The notes beneath the pieces are model-generated. The model was not told the DNA's origin. It saw only the letters and a program-made list of their open reading frames with translations, and ran no database searches. The position numbers and the translations under genes are program-made. Of a DNA stretch of 64,000 bases, positions 51,233-60,726 are shown piece after piece (the stretch's first letter is position 1; every line of letters begins with the position of its first letter). This DNA comes from Gracilibacillus oryzae. GTDB taxonomy: Bacteria; Bacillota; Bacilli; Bacillales; Amphibacillaceae. The stretch is taken from assembly GCF_009498735.1 (NCBI RefSeq), contig NZ_ML762425.1:26011-90010 (forward strand), written 5' to 3'.

Positions 51233-52288
51233 ATGAAAGATTGGATGGGAAAAATCCGAACTCTTTCCCTATTTTCTCTAATGGTGTTACTTCTTTCTGC
51301 ATGTGGGAGAGATAATTTAACAGCATTAGTTCCAAAAGGTTATGGGGCAGAGGAATCATTAAGAATCATTATTATTACTATCACAGTGATGATTGTTGTA
51401 TTTATTGTGGTTATGGCGATCTTTGTGTTTGTTTTATTGAAGTACCGCCAAAAGAAAGGTCAGGAAAATATGGTTCCAAAGCAAACAGAAGGGAATAAAA
51501 CCCTGGAAATTGTTTGGACAGTAATCCCGATCTTGTTACTGATTGTTATTGCTATACCAACTGTTGCAACTACATATGATCTGGCAGATGAATCAGCAAA
51601 AGAAGACAGCCTTAACATTAATGTTACGGGAGAGCAGTTCTGGTGGCATTTTGAATATCCTGGAGAAGAGATTCAAACAAGCCAAGACTTGTATATTCCA
51701 GTTGGACAAAAAGTCTATCTAAACATGATGTCGACTGATGTTATTCACTCATTCTGGGTCCCTTCAATTTCAGGTAAAATGGATGTTAACCCGGATAATG
51801 AGAATACGATGTATATTGAAGCTTATGAAGAAGGCGTATATTGGGGGCAATGTGCAGAATTTTGCGGGGATTCCCACTCATTAATGGACTTTAGGATTGT
51901 TGTAGTAAGTCAGGAAGAGTATGACCAATGGGTTACTGATATGCAAAATGTGGATCCTGATGCAGTGCCTGAATCAACTACAGCTCAAGAAGGAAAAGCT
52001 CTATTTGAGCAAAGTTGTATAAGCTGTCACGCAGTTGGAAATACACCATCTGTTGGGCCGAACTTATCTAATTTCGGTGATCGTACCATGATCGCAGGTG
52101 TGTTAGAGCATTCTGAGGAAGAATTAGTGGAATGGATCTTAAATCCAGCTTCTAAAAAACCTGGTAATGGTATGCTGGATGCACCATACTTGCAAGATAA
52201 GAGTGTAAGTCAGGAAGATGCTGAAAAGATTGCTGATTACTTACTGCAATTAAAAGCATCTGAGATTACACCAGACAGTGCTAAATAA
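51233..52288 (+). CDS. ctaC: Cytochrome caa3 oxidase subunit II (CuA plus cytochrome c domain)
   Basis: Subunit II takes electrons from cytochrome c. I start at the ATG at 51233, after AGAGAGG; a frame from 51170 would put 21 odd residues before the signal. The 351-residue lipoprotein has lipobox LLSAC, two membrane helices, and a cupredoxin domain with the CuA ligands in HSFWVPSISGKMD and WGQCAEFCGDSHSLMDF. A fused C-terminal cytochrome c domain has the heme site SCISCHAVG and axial Met in GNGMLD. The fusion identifies a caa3-type enzyme. Confidence 0.97.
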   Translation: MKDWMGKIRTLSLFSLMVLLLSACGRDNLTALVPKGYGAEESLRIIIITITVMIVVFIVVMAIFVFVLLKYRQKKGQENMVPKQTEGNKTLEIVWTVIPILLLIVIAIPTVATTYDLADESAKEDSLNINVTGEQFWWHFEYPGEEIQTSQDLYIPVGQKVYLNMMSTDVIHSFWVPSISGKMDVNPDNENTMYIEAYEEGVYWGQCAEFCGDSHSLMDFRIVVVSQEEYDQWVTDMQNVDPDAVPESTTAQEGKALFEQSCISCHAVGNTPSVGPNLSNFGDRTMIAGVLEHSEEELVEWILNPASKKPGNGMLDAPYLQDKSVSQEDAEKIADYLLQLKASEITPDSAK

Positions 52289-52334
52289 TATTTGTTGATT
52301 GGTTACAAGAGAAAAAGAGGGAGGTTAACTCAAC

Positions 52335-54194
52335 GTGAGTACAATGGTAGCTACTAATAAAAGAAGCTTCGGCTCAGTTTTGTGGGACTATTTAACAACA
52401 GTCGACCACAAAAAGATTGCCATATTGTATTTGGTTGCAGGTGGTTTCTTTTTCATCGTTGGTGGATTAGAAGCAATGGCAATCAGATGGCAATTAGTTA
52501 CACCTATGAATGATTTCGTGAGTGCAGGCTTATATAATGAGCTTATAACAATGCACGGGACGAAAATGATTTTCCTGGCAGCAATGCCTTTAATATTTGC
52601 ATTTATGAATGCAGTTGTACCTTTGCAAATTGGTGCACGAGATGTTGCATTTCCATTCTTAAATTCCCTGGGATTCTGGCTGTTCCTTTTTGGAGGAATA
52701 ATGCTTAATGTTGGATGGATTACTGGAGGTGCAGCGGATGCAGGGTGGACAGCTTATGCGCCTTTATCAACTACGTCACCAGGTGAAGGGGTAGACTATT
52801 ATGTTCTGGGATTACAGATTTCCGGTGCAGGTACGTTAATTGGGGGGATTAATTTCCTTGTAACAATTGTAAATATGCGTGCACCAGGTATGACCTACAT
52901 GCGTATGCCGCTTTTCACATGGACCGCTTTTGTTGCTAGTGCTCTTATTTTATTTGCATTCCCTGCTCTAACAGTAGGTTTGTTCTTAATGATGTTTGAC
53001 CGTTTATTTGGTTCAGGATTTTTTGATCCTAATATGGGCGGTAATTCAGTTATCTGGCAGCACTTATTTTGGATTTTTGGACACCCGGAAGTTTATATTC
53101 TAGCATTACCGGCTTTTGGTATTTTCAGTGAAATTATTGCAACATTTTCGAGAAAAAGATTATTCGGTTACTCTGCAATGGTTTTTGCGACTGTTTTAAT
53201 TGGTTTTCTTGGTTTCATGGTATGGGCCCACCACATGTTTACAGTAGGTATGGGACCTGCAGCAAACTCCATTTTTGCTGTTGCAACAATGGCAATTGCC
53301 ATTCCTACAGGGATCAAGATTTTCAACTGGTTATTTACATTATGGGGCGGCAATATTCAGATCAATACCGCAATGCTTTGGTCATTAGGCTTTATTCCGA
53401 CATTTACATTGGGTGGGATGACAGGTGTAATGGTTGCTGCAGCATCAGCGGATTATCAATTCCATGACAGCTACTTTGTTGTTGCCCACTTCCATTATGT
53501 AATTGTTGGTGGTGTTGTTTTCGCATTATTTGCAGCGACGCACTACTGGTGGCCAAAAATGTTTGGTAAAATCCTTAATGAAACATTAGGAAAAATTACA
53601 TTCTGGTTTTTCTTTATCGGCTTCCATATGACTTTCTTTATCCAACACTTCCTTGGTTTGATGGGTATGCCAAGAAGATATTGGGTATATAAAGAGGGCC
53701 AGGGACTTGATTTAGGTAATGCCATAAGTACGGCAGGTGCCTTCTTAATGGCAATAGGTACAATCGTATTACTTTATAATGTTATTATTACATCGGTTAA
53801 AGGTGAGAAAGTTGGGGGAGATCCATGGGGTGCGCGTACACTAGAATGGGCTATTCCTTCACCGCCGCCATTCTATAACTTTAAACAATTACCTTTAGTT
53901 CGTGGTTTGGATCCATTATGGATTGAAAAGACGGAAGGCAGAGACGGAATGACACCAGCTGAGCCAATTGGCGACATCCACATGCCGAATAACTCTTTCT
54001 TACCATTTATTATGTCATTAGGTTTCTTTATTGCAGGTTTTGGTTTTATTTATCAAAAGTACGATTTGGCCTGGTTAAGTTTAGTGTTTATTGGTATGGG
54101 TATCGCTCTTGGTTCAATGCTTATGAGATCTGTTAAAGATGATTTAGGATACCATATCCATAAAGAAGATTTAGTGAAGGAGGCTAAGGAATAA
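52335..54194 (+). CDS. ctaD: Cytochrome caa3 oxidase subunit I
   Basis: The catalytic heme a-heme a3/CuB subunit, 619 residues. It shows NELITMHGTKMIFL (heme a His), the CuB His-Tyr region FWIFGHPEVYILALPAFG, the CuB His pair in WAHHMFTVGMG, and the a3/a ligands in VAHFHYVIVGG. The start is a GTG at 52335 after GGGAGG. Its stop overlaps the ctaE start by one base (TAATG). Confidence 0.98.
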   Translation: MSTMVATNKRSFGSVLWDYLTTVDHKKIAILYLVAGGFFFIVGGLEAMAIRWQLVTPMNDFVSAGLYNELITMHGTKMIFLAAMPLIFAFMNAVVPLQIGARDVAFPFLNSLGFWLFLFGGIMLNVGWITGGAADAGWTAYAPLSTTSPGEGVDYYVLGLQISGAGTLIGGINFLVTIVNMRAPGMTYMRMPLFTWTAFVASALILFAFPALTVGLFLMMFDRLFGSGFFDPNMGGNSVIWQHLFWIFGHPEVYILALPAFGIFSEIIATFSRKRLFGYSAMVFATVLIGFLGFMVWAHHMFTVGMGPAANSIFAVATMAIAIPTGIKIFNWLFTLWGGNIQINTAMLWSLGFIPTFTLGGMTGVMVAAASADYQFHDSYFVVAHFHYVIVGGVVFALFAATHYWWPKMFGKILNETLGKITFWFFFIGFHMTFFIQHFLGLMGMPRRYWVYKEGQGLDLGNAISTAGAFLMAIGTIVLLYNVIITSVKGEKVGGDPWGARTLEWAIPSPPPFYNFKQLPLVRGLDPLWIEKTEGRDGMTPAEPIGDIHMPNNSFLPFIMSLGFFIAGFGFIYQKYDLAWLSLVFIGMGIALGSMLMRSVKDDLGYHIHKEDLVKEAKE

Positions 54195-54814
54195 TGAGTG
54201 AACATGATGTATTAAACCCGAAAGAAATGCCTCTTAATCCTGAAAAAGCCACCTTGGAAGGTAAAAACAAATTTATTGGATTCTGGTTTTTCCTTGGGGG
54301 AGAAACGGTTCTATTTGCCAGTTTATTTGGAACATATTTAGCATTAAATGGTTCTACAAACGGTGGCAGCTCTTCTCAAGAGTTATTTGGTCTTGAATTA
54401 GTTTTCATTATGACAATGTTACTTTTAACAAGTTCGTTAACAAGTGTATATGCAATGTATCATATGAAAAATAACGATTTTAAAAAAATGCAGATTTGGT
54501 TAGGAATTACTGTGGCTCTAGGATTGGGATTCTTGGGATTTGAGATTTACGAATTCTACCACTATATTCACCATTATGAATTTACATTGCGATCATCAGC
54601 ATTCGGTTCAGCATTTTATACATTGGTTGGTTTCCACGGTGGACACGTTGTTTTTGGTTTGTCATGGATAATTGCTTTAATGATTAGAAATGCTAAACGT
54701 GGTTTAAACTTATATAACGCACCAAAGTTTTATATTGCAAGTCTATATTGGCACTTTATAGACGTTGTATGGGTGTTTATCTTCACAGTAGTATATCTAA
54801 TGGGGGTGTTGTAG
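54194..54814 (+). CDS. ctaE: Cytochrome caa3 oxidase subunit III
   Basis: A 206-residue membrane protein with five hydrophobic segments. It includes NKFIGFWFFLGGETVLFAS, TLVGFHGGHVVFGLSWI and LYWHFIDVVWVFIFTVVYL, the standard subunit III signature. It begins at the ctaD stop and ends three bases before ctaF, so the genes are translationally coupled. Confidence 0.97.
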   Translation: MSEHDVLNPKEMPLNPEKATLEGKNKFIGFWFFLGGETVLFASLFGTYLALNGSTNGGSSSQELFGLELVFIMTMLLLTSSLTSVYAMYHMKNNDFKKMQIWLGITVALGLGFLGFEIYEFYHYIHHYEFTLRSSAFGSAFYTLVGFHGGHVVFGLSWIIALMIRNAKRGLNLYNAPKFYIASLYWHFIDVVWVFIFTVVYLMGVL

Positions 54815-54817
54815 GAA

Positions 54818-55141
54818 ATGGCAGAGAAAAGCTCTCTTCATCCAGCACAGTTAGATTATGAAAGGCAAAAACGTAAAGATGAGATGAAACAGCAAGTGGT
54901 CACATTTGCCTTGATGATTATCTTTACAATTATCTCTTTTTCCATGGTAATTGCTGAAATTGATAAATTATTTGTCATTCCAGTTATTATTGTGTTAGCT
55001 GCAGTGCAGGTAGGTTTCCAATTATATTACTTTATGCATATGAGTCATAAAGGGCACGAATTACCTGCTTTTATGTTCTACGGAGGAGTCTTTGCAGCAT
55101 TTTTAACAATCCTTGCATTAATTGCATTGGTTTGGTGGTAA
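54818..55141 (+). CDS. ctaF: Cytochrome caa3 oxidase subunit IVB
   Basis: A 107-residue membrane protein with three hydrophobic segments and a charged N terminus (YERQKRKDEMKQQVVTFAL). It contains LYYFMHMSHKGHELPAF, typical of subunit IV of bacterial caa3 oxidases. A strong terminator follows, separating it from ctaG. Confidence 0.95.
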   Translation: MAEKSSLHPAQLDYERQKRKDEMKQQVVTFALMIIFTIISFSMVIAEIDKLFVIPVIIVLAAVQVGFQLYYFMHMSHKGHELPAFMFYGGVFAAFLTILALIALVWW

Positions 55142-55145
55142 TAGA

Positions 55146-55190
55146 AAAGACCTGTGAAATGGGAGTACTTATTTCACAGGTCTTTCTTTT
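55146..55190 (+). terminator. Terminator after ctaF
   Basis: AAAGACCTGTGAAAT and ATTTCACAGGTCTTT form a perfect 15-bp stem with a ten-base loop, followed by T-rich sequence. Confidence 0.92.
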
Positions 55191-55330
55191 TCTGTAAGTC
55201 ACTTTGTGGCCCCTGTTTTATTTCTATGTTCATTAAATTGTTGAATTTAGATGGGATAATTCCTTTTTTATTAAGGGTTGTTCCGGTATAATAGGAATGA
55301 ATGTATTGAATCGTTAATGGAGTGATTATC

Positions 55331-56206
55331 ATGTGGCAGGATTTACAAATTTTTGGATTTAGAGCATTATGGAGTCCATACTTTGCTATATTTATTACAA
55401 TTTTGGCAATAGCTTACTTCTTTCTTTTTATCACAAAGGAAAAGGGGAGAAGAGTATCCTTAAATCAGGCAGTCTACTTCTATACTGGATTATTGCTGCT
55501 GTATATTATCAAAGGATCGCCAATAGATTTACTTTCGCATATAATGTTCACATCCCATATGGTCCAGATGGCATTATATTTTCTAGTATTTCCAATTTTC
55601 ATTATAAAAGGTCTGCCGGTATGGCTATGGAGAAAAATATTTAGTCTGCCGTTATTAGGCAGTATATTGAAATTACTTACCAAACCTTTAATTGCATTAT
55701 TACTATTTAACGGCTTGTTTTCATTTTATCATATCCCGGTTATATTTGATTTTGCCAAAAGTCATGATATTGCCCATTCTGTGATCTCTGTAACTATTTT
55801 AATTTCAGCTTTTATTATGTGGTGGCCAATTTTTACGCCAATAAAAGAAATGGACACTCTTTCTCCATTATTGAAAATTGGTTATATTGTTGCGAATGGG
55901 GTTTTAATTACACCGGCATGTGCATTAATTATTTTCTCTTCAGCAAGTCTTTATAGCACATATGGAGCTAGTGGAGGCTGGATCCAAGCATTGGCATTGT
56001 GTGTACCTGCTGATGTATTAGAGGGTCTTTCCTTAAGCGGACCAGAAATGTTCTCCCCATTAGGACTTGTGGAAGATCAGCAATTAGGCGGAATCCTAAT
56101 GAAAATAACACAAGAAATTGTATATGGTATTTTGCTTGCAAGAATTTTCTTCCCATGGTTCAGAAGTGGAGAGAATAAAATTGATCCATTACCGGCTCAT
56201 GAATAA
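55331..56206 (+). CDS. ctaG: Cytochrome c oxidase assembly factor CtaG (caa3_CtaG family)
   Basis: A 291-residue polytopic protein needed for caa3 oxidase activity in B. subtilis, probably in CuB insertion. I start at the ATG at 55331 (MWQDLQIFGFRALWSPYFA), eight bases after TGGAG. Seven hydrophobic segments are visible, with HIMFTSHMVQMALYFLVFP and LFSFYHIPVIFDFAKSHDIA carrying candidate copper ligands. The upstream terminator and its own leader suggest a separate or reduced transcript. Confidence 0.92.
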   Translation: MWQDLQIFGFRALWSPYFAIFITILAIAYFFLFITKEKGRRVSLNQAVYFYTGLLLLYIIKGSPIDLLSHIMFTSHMVQMALYFLVFPIFIIKGLPVWLWRKIFSLPLLGSILKLLTKPLIALLLFNGLFSFYHIPVIFDFAKSHDIAHSVISVTILISAFIMWWPIFTPIKEMDTLSPLLKIGYIVANGVLITPACALIIFSSASLYSTYGASGGWIQALALCVPADVLEGLSLSGPEMFSPLGLVEDQQLGGILMKITQEIVYGILLARIFFPWFRSGENKIDPLPAHE

Positions 56207-56264
56207 TATCATTAGAACATTATCAAAATAGAATCTTAAATCTTGTTTAGGAAAGGGAATTACG

Positions 56265-56720
56265 ATGCATATCTTACCAACAATAAGTACATTCTTTATT
56301 GTACTAAGTGCCATCTTTATTGCTGTAGGCTGGCGGCAAGTTTTTAAAAATAATTTCAAAGCACATCGAAAAGCTATGCTTGCAGCAGCATACAGTGCGT
56401 TAATCTTCTTTATCATATATATGTCCAGGACTATTTTTATCGGGAATACGAGTTTCGGTGGGCCTGATGACTTAAAATTGTACTATACCATCTTCTTAAT
56501 ATTCCATATAATTCTTGCAACAACTGGAGCAATTTTTGGTGTAGTAACACTAATACTAGCTTTTAAACGAAATATTAAAAAGCATCGAAAGATTGGCCCT
56601 GTAACAAGTGTAATATGGTTCGGAACTGCAGTTACAGGAGTGGCTGTTTATATCTTGCTTTATGTGTTATTTGAAGGCGGGGAAACAACCAGTCTTTTGA
56701 AAGCAATATTAGGAACATAA
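56265..56720 (+). CDS. yozB: DUF420 membrane protein (YozB-like)
   Basis: A 151-residue protein with four membrane helices. Conserved residues include NFKAHRKAMLAAAYSAL, FLIFHIILATTGAIFG and NIKKHRKIGPVTSVIW, with His residues that could bind heme or copper. DUF420 genes often follow cytochrome oxidase genes, and here it follows ctaG by 58 bases, so a role near oxidase assembly is an inference. Confidence 0.85.
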   Translation: MHILPTISTFFIVLSAIFIAVGWRQVFKNNFKAHRKAMLAAAYSALIFFIIYMSRTIFIGNTSFGGPDDLKLYYTIFLIFHIILATTGAIFGVVTLILAFKRNIKKHRKIGPVTSVIWFGTAVTGVAVYILLYVLFEGGETTSLLKAILGT

Positions 56721-56750
56721 AAAAACTACCGGTACACGGTAGTTTTTTCA
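56720..56750. terminator. Bidirectional terminator between yozB and the ytvI-like gene
   Basis: AAAACTACCG and CGGTAGTTTT flank a five-base loop, with T-runs on each side. Confidence 0.88.
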
Positions 56751-56763
56751 TTTGGGGATAGTA

Positions 56764-57813
56764 TTAAATTTTGAAATTCCACTTAATAATACCTGCTTCT
56801 TTTGCTGAGTTAAAAGCGATAACTAATATTGGTCCTACAATAAAACCTAGAATTCCCAATAACTGAAGACCTATATACATCGCAATCAGTGTAGCAAGTG
56901 GTGATAATCCAATATGCTGTCCCATAACTTTCGGCTCTACTGTACGTCTGATGGCAAGCAGTATAACAGCAAGTATTGATAACTGTATCCCCATGGAAGG
57001 ATCTCCGGCAATAAACATATATAATGCCCATGGACCTAATATAACAATGGATCCGATGATTGGTATAAAATCAATTATCCAAATTATGAATGACATTAGC
57101 AGCGCATATTCAGGCACTATAATTAACAGACCTATTAACGAGACAATGAAAATAATTATACTGACGAGAAATTGTGCTTTAAAAAAACCTAATATGACGT
57201 AAGATAATCTTGCGTTCATAAATTTAACTTTTTCCGATGTTTCTTCTGTTAAATGGCTATATGCTCCTGCTTTTAGTTTCGGAATTTCAAGCATAAATAA
57301 AAATAATGCGATGAAATAAACAAGTAAACTAACAAGCAATTCAGGGATGGACCCTACTACTTTTGCTAAGCTCGTGAGCCCATTTTGGATAGTGGTACTG
57401 AAAGACATCATCATGGATTCAAAGTTGTTTACTGCATTATTCACGTATTTTTGTGGTAAATCTTTTGTCAAATGAGATAATTCTTTTTCCCAAACTTCTA
57501 TCTGGTCAGTTAATTGAACAATATAGTCAGGAACATTTTCGGCAAGATTAACAACCTGTGTCACTGTTTTTGTGATAGCGTATGTACCAATTACGGTAAA
57601 CAGTAGGATAAACAGCAGAAAAACGATTATTACCGCCAGCTTCCTGTTTATTTTTAACCGCTCAATAAACCATCTAATAAGAGGATTTAACACTAATGCA
57701 GTAAAAAATGCTAAAATCAAAGGAATAGACACTGGTAATACAAAGTAACCGATAATGATTGTTACTAAAATGATCAAAAATATTTTCCAATATTTCTTTG
57801 TAAAATTCTTCAT
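56764..57813 (-). CDS. ytvI: AI-2E family transporter, probably sporulation protein YtvI
   Basis: A 349-residue polytopic membrane protein of the PerM/AI-2E exporter family. Paired N-terminal helices (about residues 10-50), a helix near 60-85, a soluble coiled region (VPDYIVQLTDQIEVWEKEL) and a C-terminal group of helices with FIIWIIDFIPIIGSIVILGP match the family. Similarity to YtvI, a forespore-linked member, is suggested by the TVEPKVMGQHIGLSPLATL region, but other paralogues exist. The substrate is unknown. Confidence 0.72.
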   Translation of the reverse strand: MKNFTKKYWKIFLIILVTIIIGYFVLPVSIPLILAFFTALVLNPLIRWFIERLKINRKLAVIIVFLLFILLFTVIGTYAITKTVTQVVNLAENVPDYIVQLTDQIEVWEKELSHLTKDLPQKYVNNAVNNFESMMMSFSTTIQNGLTSLAKVVGSIPELLVSLLVYFIALFLFMLEIPKLKAGAYSHLTEETSEKVKFMNARLSYVILGFFKAQFLVSIIIFIVSLIGLLIIVPEYALLMSFIIWIIDFIPIIGSIVILGPWALYMFIAGDPSMGIQLSILAVILLAIRRTVEPKVMGQHIGLSPLATLIAMYIGLQLLGILGFIVGPILVIAFNSAKEAGIIKWNFKI

Positions 57814-57855
57814 TAAGTAATGTAAGAGCTCCTTCCAATTTCATAAAGGTATTTT

Positions 57856-57884
57856 TTAAAAAAACGGCTGTAAAGTAACAGCCG
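57856..57884 (-). terminator. Terminator of the yugN-like gene
   Basis: On the minus strand CGGCTGT and ACAGCCG flank a six-base loop, followed by seven T. Confidence 0.88.
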
Positions 57885-57907
57885 AAGTAAGTATGTATAT
57901 AAACAAA

Positions 57908-58273
57908 TTATTTAGCAAAAGGCTCTATGTTTGCTTTTATATTTTCAATAATATTTGTTGAACGCTTAACAAGTGTTTCAGGAAATTCTTCATTTTCTCC
58001 ATATTCAATACCATGTGGATAGTAATGTTTACCTAGTAAAGGTCTCATTAATTTTATTACAGCATCTCCTCTGTCCACATCACCTTCTACGGCATAACCT
58101 TGTATACGAATATAATAGGTAATATTTTTCTCTGGTGAACCTACTTTATAATCATAAGTTACACGTTCATAATCCCATTGTGACGCTAAGACGAAATTAG
58201 CATTCTCCAAGGCTTTGTTTAACGGTTTCAAATCAACTAATAGATCTTCTATTCCTGTGTCTAAAATCTCCAC
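57908..58273 (-). CDS. YugN-like family protein
   Basis: A 121-residue soluble protein starting MEILDTGIEDLLVDLKPLNK. It contains ASQWDYERVTYDYKVG, YYIRIQGYAVEGDVDRGDAV and LLGKHYYPHGIEYGE. These match the YugN-like family as I recall it. The function is unknown. It is a single-gene unit with its own terminator. Confidence 0.8.
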   Translation of the reverse strand: MEILDTGIEDLLVDLKPLNKALENANFVLASQWDYERVTYDYKVGSPEKNITYYIRIQGYAVEGDVDRGDAVIKLMRPLLGKHYYPHGIEYGENEEFPETLVKRSTNIIENIKANIEPFAK

Positions 58274-58424
58274 AATATTTCACCCCATCTAATATTATTA
58301 CTAAAACTATAATAGTATGAATTGTTGAAAGATGCAATTTATATTCAACAATCTGTATTAAAAAACTCCTTAAAGCTATATATTCTAGTATAACCTATTT
58401 TTCTAAAGGATGGTGTGTGAATAT

Positions 58425-59450
58425 ATGAAAAAGATATTAATTTTTTTGCTAGTCTCTATCACAATCGTTTTCTTCTTTTTACTTAGCAGAGAGGAACTGT
58501 TACTGGGGAAAACTCAATTAAGTAAAGTGACAGAAATAGCAAAAAAAGAAGAGGTGAATGAAGATCATCCTAGTATCAGGTACAGTAATTCACTTTGGAA
58601 TTATCTTGGAAATAATATAGAAGAATTTGAAATAGAATTCGGTAAAGCTGTCCGAACAGACCCAACCATATATGGATATGAATGGAAAATATATCATAAT
58701 CAAAATTATTATGTTCAGGTAGGAGTAATGGATAAAAAAATTGTTACATTATACACGAACACACAGGAAATGGATTTAAGACCGTTTGCAATTGGGCAAA
58801 CTTATGAGGAATTAAAAGGCAATCATGACCTGAATAATACAATTGAGTTTGATCATTTAAGATTTAAACTTACTGAAGAAGATATAAAGGAACGACCTGT
58901 TGTTAAGTTAGACGAAAATAAATTTGCACAGATATACATCGATATTTATACGGAACAAATTGCAGGTATAAGATTTATGAATAAAGATGTGTTCGAAATG
59001 CAAAAGCCATATGAGGTTTATTATTATGGAAATATCAAGGAAAGTACAAATCCTGTCGGGGACAAATGGAAAAAGATTGAAGCAGGGATGGATCAGCAGA
59101 TATTTGATTTAACAAACGAAGTAAGAAAAAGTTATGGTTTTGGTTTATTAAAATGGGATGATAAAGCTAGTACAGCTGCCAAAGCACACAGTAAAGATAT
59201 GGAACAGCAAAATTATTTCTCACATTACCGATTAAATGGGGATGGTTTACAAGAAAGATTAATGGAAGCTGGTGCTTATTACTTATCAGCCGGGGAAAAT
59301 ATTGCAGCAAATTATGTTGACGTTCCAGCAGTTATGCATGGCTGGCTAAACAGTGAAGGGCATAGGGAAGCATTGTTGAAAAAGGAATATACCCATTTGG
59401 GGACAGGGACATTTAAATTATATTATACTCAAAATTTCCTCGAAAAATAA
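58425..59450 (+). CDS. ylbC: CAP-domain protein YlbC
   Basis: A 341-residue secreted or membrane-anchored protein. I start at the ATG at 58425, which opens a hydrophobic segment (ILIFLLVSITIVFFFLLS); a frame from 58410 adds five residues. The middle part (about residues 60-215) resembles the CAP-associated domain of bacilli (YGYEWKIYHNQNYYVQVGV). The C-terminal CAP/SCP domain has LTNEVRKSYGFGLLKWDD, KAHSKDMEQQNYFSHY, GENIAANY and GWLNSEGHREALLKKEYTHL. No function is proven for YlbC. Confidence 0.9.
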   Translation: MKKILIFLLVSITIVFFFLLSREELLLGKTQLSKVTEIAKKEEVNEDHPSIRYSNSLWNYLGNNIEEFEIEFGKAVRTDPTIYGYEWKIYHNQNYYVQVGVMDKKIVTLYTNTQEMDLRPFAIGQTYEELKGNHDLNNTIEFDHLRFKLTEEDIKERPVVKLDENKFAQIYIDIYTEQIAGIRFMNKDVFEMQKPYEVYYYGNIKESTNPVGDKWKKIEAGMDQQIFDLTNEVRKSYGFGLLKWDDKASTAAKAHSKDMEQQNYFSHYRLNGDGLQERLMEAGAYYLSAGENIAANYVDVPAVMHGWLNSEGHREALLKKEYTHLGTGTFKLYYTQNFLEK

Positions 59451-59542
59451 ATTGACTGTGCTATTAACATGATTTAAAGAATCATCATAAGCTAAATAGA
59501 GAAAAGTATTTAGTGAAGTTGGAGGAAAAAGGGAGTGATATC

Positions 59543-59953
59543 GTGACGAAAGAACTTTCCCCTTCTATACGTCAATTTAAAGTTTTTTTACAAAGTAATC
59601 CACACGTTATCAAAGCTATCCGTTCTAAAGAGGTAGATCTTCAGGACTGCTATGAACAATTTATATTATTAGGGGAAGAAGACCATATTTGGGAACAGTA
59701 TAAAGAAAGAAAAACAAATAAAGATGACGAAGAAGATGAAAAAAAAGCAAGGACTGATGATAAGACATTTAGTAAGTGGATGGCTAAGATAAATTCATTA
59801 GATTTGAACAGTGTAGAGAAGCATATTCATGATCTGAATGGTGCAATTGACCAAGTAGTGAAAGTTATTGATCAATATAAGCAATTCACTAGTGGAAATA
59901 ATGAGCAATCATCACCAGTGAGAGATCCGTTCTCATTTCGTATGAGAGATTAG
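59543..59953 (+). CDS. ylbD: YlbD family (spore coat-associated) protein
   Basis: A 136-residue soluble protein from a GTG at 59543 (MTKELSPSIRQFKVFLQSNP), seven bases after AAAGGGAG; an upstream GTG frame at 59513 has no ribosome site. It has VDLQDCYEQFILLGEEDHIW, a Lys/Glu/Asp-rich middle and an amphipathic C-terminal helix. YlbD is annotated as a putative coat protein in bacilli. It is followed ten bases later by ylbE. Confidence 0.88.
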   Translation: MTKELSPSIRQFKVFLQSNPHVIKAIRSKEVDLQDCYEQFILLGEEDHIWEQYKERKTNKDDEEDEKKARTDDKTFSKWMAKINSLDLNSVEKHIHDLNGAIDQVVKVIDQYKQFTSGNNEQSSPVRDPFSFRMRD

Positions 59954-59963
59954 GGGGTTTACG

Positions 59964-60197
59964 GTGGAGCCGGAAATCTATTACTTTTTAGAAAAACGAC
60001 AGGATTTGTGGAATTTTATTCGAAAAAACCCGGAATGGTATCGCAATTTATCAAGGGATGCCAGCAGGATCAGTGAAATGGAGCAGTTAGCGAAGCAATA
60101 TTATGGAAGAACTGTTCCGCAAAGATTGGAAAAAGCACAACATAACATACAATTAGTAAGAATGTTAATAGATATGGCAGGGGCATTTCGCGATTAA
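59964..60197 (+). CDS. ylbE: YlbE-like family protein
   Basis: A 77-residue protein read from a GTG at 59964 after AGGGGG. It starts MEPEIYYFLEKRQDLWNFIR and has NPEWYRNLSRD. It matches the YlbE family in length and its place after ylbD. The function is unknown. A hairpin at its 3' end may terminate the ylbD-ylbE transcript. Confidence 0.88.
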   Translation: MEPEIYYFLEKRQDLWNFIRKNPEWYRNLSRDASRISEMEQLAKQYYGRTVPQRLEKAQHNIQLVRMLIDMAGAFRD

Positions 60198-60226
60198 GAA
60201 AAAACCCTGCCTCTTTTATTTTTTCC
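60178..60226 (+). terminator. Probable terminator overlapping the ylbE end
   Basis: GGCAGGG and CCCTGCC form a 7-bp stem with a long loop containing the ylbE stop codon, followed by a T-rich run. Confidence 0.5.
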
Positions 60227-60261
60227 AAATTGTTGATATGATACATAGTGGAGGTGTTAAT

Positions 60262-60702
60262 ATGTTAGCAACGATGGAAATTGTTGATATTATAGATAAA
60301 TCAGAAACATTAGGTCAAATTGTATTACAATCAGATGTAAAACAAGCGTTTGACGAAGCGAAGGAAAAGATGGAGAAAGATCAACAAGCACAAGCTTTGA
60401 TCAAAAACTTCAATAAGATAAAGGATTTGTATGAAGAAGTGGAGAGGTTTGGACGTTATCATCCTGATTATAGTACAATAATGAAAGAGATTCGTACAGC
60501 AAAGCGGGAAATGGATATGCATGAAACAATTGCAGCGTATAAAGCAGCTGAAACACAACTGCAGAGTTTATTAGATGAGGTAAGTGAGATTATCGCTTTT
60601 AGTGTAAGTGATAAAGTAAAAGTGCCGAAAGACGGTGCAGTATTCACAGATGGAGGCTGCGGTTGTGGATCTGGCGGAGGCTGTGGCTGCAAAGCGTCGT
60701 AA
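60262..60702 (+). CDS. ylbF: RicAFT complex subunit RicF (YlbF)
   Basis: A 146-residue helical protein. I start at the ATG at 60262, with GTGGAGGTG seven bases upstream. With YmcA and YaaT it forms the Ric complex, which directs RNase Y processing of operon mRNAs and affects competence, biofilm and sporulation. The C terminus DGGCGCGSGGGCGCKAS has four Cys residues that fit the reported Fe-S cluster ligands. The main domain is an alpha-helical com_ylbF fold (LIKNFNKIKDLYEEVERFGR). Confidence 0.94.
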   Translation: MLATMEIVDIIDKSETLGQIVLQSDVKQAFDEAKEKMEKDQQAQALIKNFNKIKDLYEEVERFGRYHPDYSTIMKEIRTAKREMDMHETIAAYKAAETQLQSLLDEVSEIIAFSVSDKVKVPKDGAVFTDGGCGCGSGGGCGCKAS

Positions 60703-60726
60703 CTTTGGAAAAAGGAAGGAAGAAGA